Source of the DNA: Diplosphaera chodatii
Lineage: Eukaryota > Chlorophyta > Trebouxiophyceae > Prasiolales > Stichococcaceae
NCBI GenBank assembly: GCA_032358165.1
Contig: JAALGY010000012.1
Span: 1,488,001-1,552,000 of the forward strand
Reading direction: 5' to 3'
Length of the DNA stretch: 64,000 nt
Below, piece by piece: positions 23,974 through 37,200 of this stretch. Position numbers and translations under genes: made by a program. Positions within the stretch are counted from its first letter, which is position 1, and each line of letters begins with the position of its first letter. The notes under the pieces are model-generated. The model did not search any database. It saw nothing but the letters and a program-made list of their open reading frames with translations, and was not told the DNA's origin.

Positions 23974-26827
23974 ATGGATGAGCATTATGACGCAATTGTC
24001 CTGGGCACAGGCCTGACCGAGTGCATCATCAGTGGCCTGTTGTCGGTTGATGGCTTCAAGGTACCCTCGGTGCAACTCACAAATGTATATGATTCTGTAT
24101 GTGTGAGAATCCCCATGAGCTGTGCCACAACACGACGACTTGCGTACATTTGCGTGCTGAACAAGTCATTTGCAACGGGAGCGGTGCCGTGTTCATGTGG
24201 CACGCATGTATGACAAGCCATTGTTGCTGAACTTCTTGGCCATGATCCTGCCCCATGACGTGGTAGCTGTTGACTATATCCAGGTGCTTCATATGGATCG
24301 CAATAACTATTACGGCGGCGAGTCTGCATCGTTGAACCTGAACCAGGTGGGGCACGGAGCCCAGCGCTTGGCATGATGGGCATGAGCGACATTGAACACT
24401 GCGAGCGCTGCTCGATCGAGATCCTCGATGATGTACTCTGTGATTACCCGACATTGATTCCTGCAAGTGCTGCTTGATCGAGAGCCTGAGCGATGTCCTG
24501 AGTGACAATCTCGCGCACGCTCATACAGCACGACTTGCATGCAGCTGTGGGAGCGCTTCAGGGCAGGCCAGAAGCCGCCAGAGTCGCTGGGCGCCAGCCG
24601 CGACTTCAACGTGGACATGGTTCCCAAGTTCATCATGGCCAACGGCAACCTGGTCAAGGTGGCTGCCCACTGCCAGCTGCTCATCGGCTGGTGGAGCACG
24701 TCACAAGCTGCCGTTGCTCCACTTGCGGGGAAGCTGCTGGTGTCGCTAGCATGCAGCAGCCGCGAGCCGCTGGCATGCAGGTGCTGGTGAAGACGGATGT
24801 GACGAAGTATCTGGAGTTCAAGGCAGTCGACGGCAGCTTCGTGGTGGCCAATGGCAAGGTGGAGAAGGTGCCGGCCAATGCCATGGAGGCGCTCAGGTCG
24901 CCGCTCATGGGCTTCTTTGAGAAGCGGCGCGCCGCAAAATTCTTCAGGTAGCTTCTGCACACTCCTGTTGGCGATCATCGCAGCAGTGTCACCGTTCTCA
25001 ACTGCCATGTAAGGCAGCTGTACATGCTGCTGGCCTTTTTGTCAGATGCTTCCTGATGCCAGCATGCACACTTGCTTGTGGGTGGCCATCATACAGCCAC
25101 AGCATGACACGCCTGTTCCTGTGCATGCGCATGCAGCTACTGCCAGGAGTACGACGCCAGCAACCCAGCGACACACCAGGGTCGCAACCTTGCACGCATG
25201 TCGATGTACGAGCTGTACAAGGCCTTCGGACTGGACGACATGACCATCGAGTTCGTCGGCCACTCCATCGCATTGCACGACACAGAGCAGTACCTGAAGC
25301 AGCCTGCACAGGTGCTCGTCTTTCTTTTCTTCAGGACCCTGGACTGCAAATGTGCTAACCGTGCGCAGCTTGATCAGCATTCCTAGTTGTGTCCCATCCC
25401 ACATGCCTTGGATGTCCCGATGGAACCTGCAGAGGCGATGTGGTTGTGCATTGCAGCCGACGGTATTGAAGATCAAGCTGTACCACGAGTCGCTGATGCG
25501 GTTCTACGACCAGGGCATCCGGTCGCCGTACATCTACCCGCTGTATGGCCTCGGCGAGCTGCCACAGGTGATGCCGGCCCAGGCCACTGGCACACCCTGC
25601 ATCACGAATGCCACCAAGTTGCCATGACAAGCAGGTCAGGCTGCCTGATAGGCAGCAGCCCAGCCACCCGCCCCAGGGTCAGGTTTGGTTTGCCCTGCCG
25701 TAGATTCCAGGCTGCTGCTGCCACATGTGCTACTCATATGTCCCCTGTCGCAGGCGTTTGCAAGGCTCAGCGCGGTGTATGGCGGCACGTACATGCTGTC
25801 CAAGCCGGACCTGGAGGTGGTCTACAGCGGAGAGGGCGTCGCCACTGGCGTGAAGTCAGAGGGCGAGACCGCGCAGGCCAAGTTCGTGGTCGGCGACCCC
25901 AGTGAGCCGTCGTTCTGTGCATTTGGCTGCCATCCTGCATCTGCTCGTCACATCAGGTGCAAGGCCTGGCACTGCGCCATAGATTGAATGTGGCAGGTGA
26001 TACAAGCCGGCAGCGCGACACGCTTACTTGAGTGGGCGCAGCAGCTGCAGGCTCCATGCAGCTGGGCTATCTGACTAGTTTCTGATGGTGTGCTGTAGGC
26101 TACTTCAAAGACCGGTGCATGAAGGTCGGGAAGGTGGTGCGGGCGATTGCCATTCTCAGCCACCCGATCCCGGGCACAGACAACGCTCAGTCGGCGCAGA
26201 TCATACTGCCGCAGAAGCAGATCGGGCGCAAGAACGACATGTACGTCTTCTGCTGCTCCTATGCGCACAACGTGTGCGCAAAGGACAAGTGGATCGCTTT
26301 CGTCTCCACAACAGTGGAGACCATGAACCCTGAGGCCGAGCTTGCACCAGGTAATGAATCACATACCATCAAGGCTCGTGCCCAACACAGCAATATGTAT
26401 CACATGATCATGCTGGAGCCCATCCCGCTCGCCGAGATATTGCTTGTTCTGAGTGCAACAGGCCTAGCGCTGCTGGGCCCAACAGACGAGAAGTTCACAG
26501 ACGTCACAGACATCTATGCTCCGATCGGTGACGGCACAGAAGACAAGGCCTTCGTGTCCAAGAGTGCGTTTCAGTCCCCAGGATCTTCTTGTCAGTCCTT
26601 GAAGTAAAATCCTCCTTGGAGTGCGCCCGCAACTTTTCCGGCCAGGCGAGCGACGTTCTATCGAAGCACTGCAGAGCATGCATGTCATGATGCGTGCAGG
26701 TGCCGATGCGACGTCGCACTTCGAGACACTGATGGAGGATGTGCTGGACATGTACCGCCGCATAACCGGGAAGCCATTGGATTTGGAGAAGTATGACGCA
26801 GCGCAGGCAACGACGGATGCCGAGTAA
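23974..26827 (+). CDS. GDI1: Rab GDP dissociation inhibitor
   Basis: GDI extracts prenylated GDP-bound Rab GTPases from membranes and recycles them. ATG at 23974 and stop at 26825-26827. The family order is complete: [35 protein letters not shown] (Rab-binding platform), [177 protein letters not shown], and a terminal [20 protein letters not shown] block. Sequence-conserved regions 1 and 3B are intact. Around ten introns interrupt the gene. The length is normal for the family. Confidence 0.95.
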
Positions 26828-27389
26828 CACGCCATGTCTGCATGCGAGAGGCCCTCAGGATGTGCCACACATGCTGCGTTGTTAGCTGCTAAGGGCGCTC
26901 GTGACCGCAAGCACCCCGATGTACAATATGTTAAACATCACTGGTCGAGCCGTACCCGTCCATCGCACAGGTTGGCTAATTTACAGGTCCGGTTATGCAA
27001 ACCATCACCACTATGCCGCCCTGTAGACATGACGATCGCCGGGCTGAGGTCAGATCTCCGAAACGCGTTGCAGTTAGATGTCATGCTGTCTGTGCCGATA
27101 CCGCTTTGCACGAGGTTCAACAACCCTTCAGTAACAGCGACAGACCCCGACGCTGCCACATCACGGCGGCGGGTGGCGATCTGGCACGGTGACAGCCTCA
27201 CGCGCTTCGGCGACGCGCTTGTGAGATATCGGCAATCACTTCATCCGATCACCAATCACTGCACGGCGGCACTGTTGGTGACCAGCACTGTGCTTTGCAT
27301 GTTGCTGACGGCCACACGACGGTTGGGGAAGTGCTGCACTCCCTCACGCGTCTCACGGCGTGCTGCCGGGCGTGAACGCAGGTCATGCC
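26828..27389. other. intergenic space upstream of the GATA factor
   Basis: 3' flank of the GDI gene and presumed promoter/5' UTR of the GATA gene. An open frame crosses 27030-27340 on the plus strand, but it shows no recognisable protein and has no clear junction, so it is left unannotated. Confidence 0.4.
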
Positions 27390-30300
27390 ATGCCCGACCA
27401 GGGCCAGATGGACGTCGTGGCAGGGCCGCACAACGGCTTGGACGCCCAGGCTCTGCCGCTCGCGGACGCCGCTTTGGCAGTGCCGGCAGCAACAGCTGGC
27501 CATCCCCCGACGAGCCCAGCAACAGACACGCTGCGAGCGGACTCATTCGCAGCTTTCACATCAACGCAGACGCTGGATGGCCGGCAGGTAAGCGGCAATG
27601 ACTTGCGGCTCAGCTCCTTCGGCGGCTTTGCCGCTGGCAGCGTCTCGACCCTGTCCACCGGCGGCGCACTGGCAGACTTGGCGACTGCCGTGGCGGCTCA
27701 GGATGGCAGCCAGGCCAAGACGGTGCAGCAGCTGAAGCACCTGCGGCACCTGCACATCCAGCAGAGCGAGCAGCGCAGCCCTCGCAGCATTCCTGTGCCC
27801 AGCGCTGGCGCAGCCTTGGCGGATGCGCTCCTACCTCCCCCGAGTATGCAGCGGGCGTCTGACTCGATGCTCTCTGGGCTTTCGGCCGGCAGCGACTTGA
27901 GCGGGCGGTCCGAGTGCGGGCCCGGGAGCAGCAGCCCGCTCGTCCGGCCAAAGGCCATCCGTCCCGCAGCCCGCCAGAACTCGGCGCCCCATGCGGCAGG
28001 CTCCATGCCCACGTGGCTGCCCGGCGCGCCCAGCAGCAACGGCGGCTCGTCTCCTGGCACCGCCAAGGCCGCTGCACCGCCGCCGCCGCTGCTGCGCTCC
28101 GCCGCAAGTGCCCCAGACCACCTGCAGCTGTCGCCGTCAGGCCTCCCCTCGGGCCGCAGCTCCCCCCGCCAGCTCTCACCCACCGGCGGTGTGGCACACG
28201 ACGGCGGCGGCGGCGCTTCGGTCGCACCCGTCGACCGCAAGGGCACTGCCAGCGCCCCGCTCATCAACCGGTCCAGCAGCGTCAGCTCTGGGGAGGTGCG
28301 TCTGCATTGCTGTTGTGCTGGGCCTGTCAGCGGAGTGGTTGTACAGCAGCGATGGGCAGTACCCACAAGCTCACAACGAGCTTCCCGTTGGTGCTGCCAG
28401 CTTGGACGCTTCACAGCAGGGAGACTGCTCATTTTGGAGGTGGACGCGACGAGGATTGCGCACACAACTGCAGGTTTGTAACCTGGCGGCGGCGGCCGCC
28501 CTGAGTGAGGTGCCATCCGGCCATGGCACCGGACTGCTGCATCCGAGCCGCGGCCACAGCACCAGCCCGCAGTTCGGCGCCGCCGAAGCAGCCTTCCGTG
28601 CCCTGCCGGGCGCCAATGCCCCCGCCCCACCCGGCGCTTCTGCCCTTCAGATGCCGCCCTTCATCCCCAGGTGATAGTAGCTGGTGCCGCTGTGCGTTTG
28701 CTGTTACCCTGTGCTCTTCGCCTGAAGCCACACTCAGCCAGGGCAGCAAGTCTGCCAACATCGTGCCGTGGAAAGTGGTCACTGACCGTGCTGCCTCCAT
28801 GGGTTGCAGGCCGTCCACTCCCCCGACGCTGGCTGCGCGCAGCCCTGCGGCCTCCGCGGCTGCATGGGCCGGCCGCGAGCACATGACTGCGATGGAGCTG
28901 GGCAGCATGCCCGGCAGCCTGGAGGCGCTGGCGGCCCAGTGGCAGGTAGGACGCACTTCACAGGACCTTGCGTCTGCCACCTGCATCTGGAGGGCTGGAG
29001 TCCGTCTTCTCTGCATGCTGTGGGGCCAGCAAGGGGCATAATGTAACAGATCTGTTGCTGATATGATATCGATCTCATATGTCGGTTGTGAACCCTGGGC
29101 AGGTGGACTTCGCCGTGCAGCAGGCGGCAGCAGACAAGCGGCTGGAGGATGCAGCTGCCATGCAGCGGCAGGATGCCATCTTGCGACAGCAGCAGGAAGC
29201 AGCTGCTGCCGCGCGTCAGCAGCACATGCAACAGCGGCAGCAGCAGGATGCAGCGGCGCGCTTGCATCACCACCTGCAGCAGCAGCAACAGCAGCAGCAG
29301 CGGGACGCGCTTGCGTATCTGTCTGCGGCACAGCTGCAGCAGGCCCACCCTGGGGCCAGCCACCGGCTGCAGGGCGGAAACGCTGTGGGTGGCGGCCTCT
29401 GGCCTGACGGCGTCCACTCTGCAGCGCTGCAGCAGCAGCAGCAGGCGCAGAACTTTGGCCCCGGCATGTCCCTGCCGCCGGCGCACTCGCCCCCAGATAT
29501 GCTGCGCCAGCTGGCGGCTGCGCAGCAGGGGGGCTGGGGCACCGCCGCCGGCGGCAACAACAGCACGCCAGCGGCTGGGCCCATGCCGCCGACCGGCCTG
29601 CCGTTTGGCGCAGACCCGCAGCTGGCCAGCTCGCTGCACTGGTACGAGCTGCAGCGGCAGCAGCGGCAGCAGGAGGCCGACCGGCAGCAGCAGGTGCCTG
29701 CCACAGTCCCCTTTGGTCTGGAAGTGTGTCCTGACATCTTGTGTGCCAGCTCACATCCATCCTGATGTTAGTGCACTGCACTTCCGCTCCAAGCTTTCCG
29801 CCCTCTGGCGTGATGCAATAAGGGGGTGCTGACTGCATTGGTTCATCGTTGGCACAGGAGCAGTTTGCACGCTTACTCTTTGCTGCGCAGCAGCAGAATG
29901 CGGCGCAGCAGCAGCTGCTGAGGAGTATGCGTGAGGGCATGGCTGCGGGCGGTTCTATGCAGGGCGCCCACCCAAACTTTAGAGCTGCTGGCAGTAACAT
30001 CAACCAGCTGGCTGCTTCCGCCCCAACACTGACTGCATCCATGCAGGTGATACACAGATTAGCAGTATGCCCTGATAATAACCTGGCACTGCTGCTCAGC
30101 AGATACAACACCCAGGTGCTGCAAGTGCAATGAAGAAGCAGGGCATCCTTTCTGAAAACCGCTAACATTCAGCTTGCACCTTGTGGCTCGCCGCAGACCT
30201 GGATGCAGCAGCAGCCAATGGCCGCTTCAATCGCCGATGGCTTGGTGGCAAACGGCGGAGCCTTCCGCAAGCGCTCCAGTTCCGGGGAGCTCGATCCGCC

Positions 30301-30721
30301 GGCGAAGAGGCCGTCCGGCGACGGCGCGCCCCGCGCCAATGGCCAGGTGCGGCTGCATTGGTGTGTCTGACCGTGGTACTAACTCCTGTTCCACGTGTGC
30401 GTTGTGCGCCGAGCTGTGGGTGTCATGACAAGCACTGTTCACAGTTGTGCAGGTCACACGCTCTCAGGTGCTGCCAAGCCGTGTGCTGCAAGCTGCTTGC
30501 CATGTCGTTTGCCGGTGGTCGACCCACAAAGTGCGAGCTGCCGGCTGCAGGTGTGCGCGCAGTGCGGGGAGAGCAACACGCCGACCTGGCGCCGGGCCGG
30601 GGGGCAGCTGCTGTGCAACGCGTGCGGGCTGCGGCGGTACCGGGCCATGGCCCGCAGCAACCGCGAGAAGGCCGGCGCCAGCGGCTCGCCCCCCAGCGAC
30701 GCCGGCGCCCTCCTGCCCTGA
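27390..30721 (+). CDS. GATA-type zinc-finger transcription factor, finger at the extreme C-terminus
   Basis: Eight exons join without a phase error: 27390-28295, 28474-28670, 28810-28945, 29103-29693, 29858-30046, 30197-30346 and 30551-30721 (seven listed coding exons; total 779 residues). The first half is Ser/Ala/Pro/Gly-rich. The middle (29103-30046) is strongly Gln-rich with CAG runs and repeated AAQ/QQQ blocks, in the manner of activation domains. KRSSSGELDPPAKRPSGDG is a plausible nuclear signal. The last exon encodes the finger CAQCGESNTPTWRRAG then LLCNACGLRRYR, with both Cys pairs and the TPTWRR DNA-contact motif. The loop between the Cys pairs is 16 residues, shorter than the usual 17-20. 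The ATG at 27390 is the first in frame after a possible acceptor at 27378-27380, so a further 5' exon cannot be excluded. Confidence 0.88.
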
Positions 30722-31859
30722 AGCGGGCAGGAGGTCACCCACCCTGGAGCACCGGCAGCGGTGCTCGGGTGCTGCTGCCCTCCTGGAGCTTCCCCCGTCA
30801 GCTGGCGGCGCAACTGAGGGGCGCCCCCTGCACAGGCCGGCATAGGATCATGGCCAGTGAGGCTTGCTGCCAGCAGCAATGCAGCAGTGAAGCAACAGCG
30901 GTGAGGATCGTGGGTATGACACCAAGGACTGCAGCGCACACAGCTGGTGCGGGCAGTGACATCGATGGCGCTGTGCTTAGCGCGTCATCAGCAGGGCAGA
31001 TGGTCACGTGCTGACCGATGTCGCGCTGCAGCTCTGCGGCTTGGCTGGGCAAGGCGCACGCAACACCACACCTCGCTTGTCAGTCCGGTTGCTCGGGCTG
31101 TTCAGTTGTCCTCTGCAAGATTTTTTGTCTCGGCAATGCTTTGCTTGACGAGAGACCATTGCCTCAGGCGACTTTCAGACTATAGTTTCTGCTTCTGCTA
31201 CTGGACGTTTCAGCATATCAGCTACTGGATGTCGTGCATTTCCTTGCCTCAGAATTTGATTATTAGAACGGGCTGCGACCCCTGGCTGTGATTGTACTGC
31301 AGACAGGATGGACGCGCTGTTGTTGTCAGTAGTGTCATTCGTGTGGCCATTCGGATGGCGTATGTGCCCTCTCAGAGATCTGGGAATCAGGGGACACACT
31401 GTTTCGGCTACCTGTTTCAGCTTTGTTGTGCATTTAGACGCATGCGCCTGGCTGCACTCTGGTCGCCGGTGCTGTGTGCAAAGGCTGCAGATTCTGATAT
31501 CAATGTCTGTTGAGGTTGCTGGATTCGCGCAACCATGTAAGAAACATAGCTGGAATGCTGTCTTAAGCCTACCCTGGTGACAGATTGCACTTGGCCGACG
31601 ATGTTCACTGCCAGGCTGTCAGCGGCCCTGCATTGCACCTCATTGGCAAACTCCAAAACCCTGAGACTCCAGCGAGTTGATTGCATCGTTGCGCGGGCTG
31701 AGCAACGCCCGCTCTGCTTAATATGTGACACCCCTTAGGCTCTACAGCTGCCAGCAGGAGCTGGGTCAAACCTCCAGCGCCAGGCCTTGTGCTTCGCGAG
31801 CTGCACCTTAAACTGATTTGTAAGCTGCTAGTCAAGCACTGCGTCAAGAACACAATCCG
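30722..31859. other. long intergenic space
   Basis: About 1.1 kb with the GATA 3' UTR and the promoter of the MSAP gene. The part from about 31100 to 31400 is visibly less GC-rich than the coding DNA around it. No exon, RNA gene or repeat was recognised. Confidence 0.4.
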
Positions 31860-33941
31860 ATGATCGTGAGAACTGTGTTAGCCGCTGTGGTAGTGCTGTG
31901 TCTCACCACGCTGGGCGAAGCGTACACACTGCCCGGACAGGATGACCGTGCCGTGCGCAGTGACATTCAGTACATCAGGTGCAGCGGCGGGCCAGATTGG
32001 CATCATGATGAACATGTTCTGGTACATGACCAGCAGGTACCTCCGAGCAAGTGGATGACGTGCATGGTGTGTTGGCGATAGGTGCGGTGTGTGCGAGGCG
32101 CTTGCCAAGAACGCACACCGGCAGGTGAAGGCGCTTCGCGAGGAGGTCAAGCCGGGCAAAAAGGTGGCCAAGCATCTGGACGAAGCATGGGTCTTGGCCG
32201 GCAAGATGTTTGCTCTGTTGAACGTGTAAGCAGAGGGTGTACATCAGTGTTCACAGCTGATACGCACAGTCGCAAAGGGATGTTCGCAAAGGGATGTTCA
32301 CGGCTGCCAACGGCTGACTGTCCTGCTGCTGCAGCTCAGCGAGATCATAATCCTGGAGACAATCGAGAAGCTTTCGGACCCGGTGGCTCCTGAGGGCGAG
32401 TGGATCACCAAGATCGACTTGGTACGCGGCTTGAGCCTGCAGTGGTGTGCTGGCCATTCACCATGGCGGAGGCAGTGGCTGCAGTACAAACGCTGCATGC
32501 TGTCTGCAGCATTGCAATGAGAACAAACCTTCTCAGATGCCCCAGCGCACTTCATCCAAAGGGCGATCCAGCGTAGGCCAACACTAAAGCCCTGAGCCAG
32601 GGGCTGGACCTGAACACCGCACACTTGCTGTTGACTGGTATCATGATGTGGGGTCACCCAACTCGCCCAGGTGGAGAGGGGCGACAGGCTGGCGCTGGAG
32701 GAGCAGGAGGGTTTAGGCGTGTGCGGCACCGAGTGCAGAACCATCGCCAAGGCCGCCGAGGAGCTGCTGGGGGATCGGGACACGGACCTCGGGGAGCTGC
32801 TGTGGAAGGTGCGGTGCGCGGGCACCCAGGCTCCCAGGGTTTGCCGCCTGTTGCTGCTGGCGGGAGCGGGCGGGCGATGGAACAGGTGGCAGCGCGCCTC
32901 TCTGCGGAGGATGATCAGGATGGTGCTTCCAGCTCACGGCAGCGGGGCTGATGACGTGCTGATGGGGCGAGTGTTTGCTGCCTGCAGGGCGACGCGGGCC
33001 GGCTGCAGGTCACCAACTGGCTGTGCCGCGAGGAGACAGACGCATGCAGAAAGGTGCAGACCGCACCGTGACATCCTATGTTGCGGCACACCACCATGTG
33101 TGCTGATTCCTGTCGCCTTGCAGGCGTGTTGCTGGTGTTCAGGACTCTGGCTGTCTCACTCCTGTGGTGCAACCGCTCACTCATCCTCGTTTCGTCCATT
33201 GCTGCAGGCGGCGCCGCCGCTGCCGCGCGCCCGCAAGCCGGGGCCAGCCTTCAAGCCCATCGACAAGCAGGAGCTGGACATGCAGCGCATGATGGCCAGC
33301 ATGCAGGGCTCGGGCATGAAGGGCTCGCTGTACAACCGGGACGAGGCGATGAAGATGGCTGGCATGGGCGGCGCCGGCGGCGGGGACGAGGATGAGGTAC
33401 CCAAGAGATGGGCCCAGCGTGCCACCTGCCGTTCCCAATGCACGCCATTTGTATTCCTGATGGTCTGGCATGGTGGAACGCCAGTGCACGTACCCTGCTC
33501 TCTTTGGCAGGTGATGCCAGGCAGCACAGTTTGTCACCCTGTTGCCTAAAGTGTTGAGGGCTGCACCTTCTGACGGCAGGACGAAGATGAGGATGAGGAC
33601 GAGTCAGCTGGCAAGGCAGCAACGACCGGCGCAGGCGGCGTGCTGCAAAATGTGCAGCAGCAGCTGTCCGGCGTGCAGCAGAAGGTGGCGGACGTTGGAC
33701 AGGTGCGTGCAGATCTGCCAGGTGCCGAGATCGGACAGGTGTCACGAAGGAGCTGCTGACAGCTCTTTCAGCTGTTTGCGGTGGACCTAATATCGCTGCT
33801 GCGTCTGATTTGCAGGACGTGCTTCAGAAGACGGCAGCAGCGGCAGGGCCACTCCTCAGCAAGGCGAAGGAGGGCGTGGCAGCTGCATTCTCTAGATTCA
33901 AGCCGGCGTCCCAGTCAGAACCCCCGAACGTAGAACTCTGA
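31860..33941 (+). CDS. canopy/MSAP-like saposin-fold ER protein (TLR4 regulator and MIR-interacting MSAP family)
   Basis: The plant members of this family are small secretory-pathway proteins with a saposin-like cysteine fold. ATG at 31860 gives a signal peptide (MIVRTVLAAVVVLCLTTLGE). The domain follows: VRSDIQYIR, CGVCEALAKNAHRQVKALRE, LSEIIILETIEKLSDPVAPE, EWITKIDLVERGDRLALEEQ, GVCGTECRTIAKAAEELLG, then NWLCREETDACRK, which matches the family's six-cysteine pattern. An Arg/Pro-rich linker (PPLPRARKPGPAFKPIDKQE), a Met-rich helix (MQRMMASMQGSGMKG) and an acidic run (DEDEDEDES) follow as in plant members. Unlike the Arabidopsis protein I know, two more exons add an amphipathic tail (VLQNVQQQLSGVQQKVADVG, VLQKTAAAAGPLLSKAKEGV) ending PPNVEL, stop 33939-33941. 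The terminal VEL is weakly reminiscent of an ER-retrieval signal; this is inference. Confidence 0.88.
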
Positions 33942-34284
33942 CCAGGGTTGCTATTGGATATTGAGTTGGTCATGCACTGTACCGTACCCTTCAGTTACAA
34001 TAGTGTCGGACTCCCCGACTTGCAGTGGTGATATCATGAAACCTCAAAACCATCTACAAAGAACCCCTCTACACTGAAGCATTGACAGACTCACTACCTG
34101 CAGACACAGCTACACGTATCTTCTCGTTCTGACTGTGGCCTATTGGCACCGGTATGTAGGTTGCTGCATCGGCTCCTGCTGCAAACAAGAGCATGCTTCT
34201 GCTGGACGTGTGAAGGCCCGTTTGCTGCCACTCGGGTTTTGCCTAAGCAGCTGGCGTATGAGCCAGCTAGCTGCAATCTGTGTC
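33942..34284. other. intergenic space between convergent genes
   Basis: 3' flanks of the MSAP gene (plus) and the exchanger gene (minus). Nothing further was recognised. Confidence 0.4.
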
Positions 34285-37200
34285 TCAAAAAAGCCAGTGC
34301 TGGTCGGCGGCCAAAAAAAGGAACTGGAAAATAAGGTAGGCGCCCAGCAGCAGCCAGGCGGCGCGTCGCGGCAGCACCCAACTGCAGACGGACGGCACCA
34401 TCGCCAGCAACGCCGCACACAGCGCCACCTGCAGTCATGTCGGACACCTGTAAGTGGCGGGGGAACTCATGACATGACGGGCGTGTGGGCGGTGTAAGGG
34501 GCCCACAGATCACTGCGCGGCCAGCTGGGCAGGGTGCCGAGCTGCCCAACTGGCGGCGCCACAAGGCGGGGCGGCACGCACCGTCTCCAGGAACAGGGCC
34601 ACCACGCCGTGGGACAGCTTGAAGGGCAGGATGCCGTGCTTGAAGCTGGCGCCCAGCACCGGCACGCCCGTCCCCATGAGCAGGTTCAGCACCGGCCCGC
34701 CGAAGCACGCGGCAACCGCCATGGTGCCCTGGCCTGCGCAGGGTGCACACGATGTGTCCTCGGCCACATGGGCGTGTAACATGCACATGGGCGCACGGTG
34801 CAGTTTCACTCCAGGGCTGGGGTACAGCGGCAGCAGGGGGTCTGCAGTACAGTGAGCATGGGGGTGTTCAGATACTTGCAGGACGATGTGCAAGAGCTCG
34901 GGCTGCGGCCGGCACAGCTACGAGATCAGGTGACATCTGCTGTGCTGCCATCGGCATGGTCACATGCACTGTCAGTTGCGGCCAGGATCGAAATATGCTG
35001 CGGAGGTGGTGCATGTGCACAAGTCAAGCGCTTTCAACACACCTGCACGGGCGACGGCCAGCATGGCGACGAGGTCGGGCAGCGTCTCGCCCCACGCCAG
35101 CACTGTGGCGCCCAGCACATCCTCCTCGATGCCCAGGATGGCCCCAGCGCCATTCAGCAGCGCAACCACCTGCAGCACCCACGACAGCATGGTTAATGAC
35201 TTGCACGTATGCTGCTGCCGGGCCTGTAACCGGAGCTGATCGCTTAGCTGCAGGCCGGAAAGCGCGTCACATGTGCATCGCATGTACCTCATCTGCGATG
35301 GTCCCTAGCCAGGCTACCGACAGCACAAACGCCAGCGCTGCAAACACAGCGTTAGCCCTGCGTATGACAAGGAGCTGGCTCAGTGGCATGCCAGTTGAGA
35401 GAAAGCTATCTACTGACAGTGCTGGTGGGGCTTGCTGTGTTGCAATGCAGCACTCACTTTGGGATGGACTTGCCGGCAGGCTCGCCCCGCTGGAATGCCA
35501 CATGCATCACTGCATACAATGCCGCGGCGGCAGCGCCCCAAAGTGCAGCGCATGCCACGATTCCCAGTCTCAAGCCGCCAGCAATGAGCAACGAGAACGC
35601 TGGCGCCGCGGCTGCCAGCGTCACGCAATAGCGGTGTGTGCTGTGGCCTGCAGCGCAGCAGAATGGTTGGTGTGAGATGCGGCTCCACTTTTCAGGTTGT
35701 ATAGCCGCAGCATGGTAGGCTTTGGCGATAGTCCAATTGTCCTGCACATCAAACTACATGCGAGGCTGAGGACTTGTCATGAAGAACGTCAGAGCCTCCT
35801 GAAGAGACGGGGTCACCTCTGCCGACTGCTGGCATCGTGGCGTGCATGAGCAGCACCAGCGGGGCGGTCGCCAGCACCACGCCGTCCCAGGGCCACGCCC
35901 CGTGCAGGTGCAGGTGCTCCGCGCACACGGCCCGCGCCGCTGCCAGGCCCCGTCGGACCGCCCCGCTGACCGAGGGGCTGCACCCGCAGGCCAGCAGGCT
36001 GTTCGTTGGCCCGTCCGCGACGCCGCCCGGGTGCTGCAGCCCCGTGTCGGCGCTCCAGGGCACCGCCGCCACCGCCGCCGCCGCCACCGGGAACTCCAGG
36101 TCCGTGGACACCGGCAGCGGGGACTCGGGGCCGGCGCCGCCGCCGCTGCCGTGGCTGCTGCCGCTGGCGCTGTGCGGCGGCGGCTCCGCCAGGCGGCGGG
36201 CTGCTGCCGAGCGCTGCAGGGGCGCTGCGGCGCCTGCGGCCCCCTTCAGGCGGGCTGCCTTTGGAGACGCTGCCGCTGGCGGCCGCGGAGCCGCCGTAAA
36301 TGCTCTACCACTTCCGTTCGGCAGTTGTCCTGTTGCTCTGGCATGACCGTTTGGCACATGTGCGCCTGACTGTGTCTTTTGTGCGCTGCCAACGGTACGC
36401 TGCATGGTGGCGTTTTGCACTTTTGCCCCACTATGAATGCTGCTGTTGGCTGCGCTACTCAGCGTCACAAATGCAGAGGCATCTGCTAGCTGCAGCTCGG
36501 GGTCGTCGCTGGTCCGGCGGCCGAAGCGCGGGCTGCTGGTGGGCAGCACCGAGTGCTGATGCACTGGTGTGACAGGCGCCCCGCCCCTGCATGTTCACAG
36601 CGTGGCATTGTCAGCAGCAATGCAGATGCACGGAAGTGCATGACATGTGAAACATGGATAGTGAGCAGCCAGTATTGGGGTCAGGACTAACAGAGCAGAG
36701 GAGCGTATGTGTGCACCTGCTGGTGTAGACGCAGATGCATAGGTACAGCATGTACAGCAGGATCAGCAGTATCGCCTCATAGCGCGCAAAGGCGCCGTCC
36801 CACAGCAGCGCCAACGTCACCGCAGCAGACACAAGGTACGCCGCCACATCACGCACAAATGCCGTCCTGCAGGGTGGCCCAAAGGGACTGTTGTTTGCAG
36901 AGACATGGTGGACATCAATGGACATCTCTTAGCTTGCTGCCTGATACAGCAACCAGTATGATGGGCCAGAGCAGACACAGGTGCAATGCCACAGCACCTG
37001 TCGGTGATGCTGATGCCCTTGACGAACAGCACGCCGGCCAGCGACACGCAGCAGATGAACAGGCCAGAGCCCATTACGGAGGACACTGCAAGCTCCAGCT
37101 CCACTGCATGCCCTGCACACAGGAGAATGCTCATACAGTGCGAACAGCACTGCCAACACGAACAAAACTGACCTGCTGAAGTCAGTCACCCAGGTTACGC

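Noticed and set aside
27030..27340. Plus-strand open segment between GDI and the GATA factor
   Set aside because: Both strands are open here, no family motif is visible, and no junction links it to the GATA start.
28429..30168. A 579-codon open frame on the minus strand
   Set aside because: It is the antisense of the GATA factor exons. Its length comes from GC-rich, CAG-repeat coding DNA on the other strand; the plus-strand exons join in phase and end in a recognisable finger.
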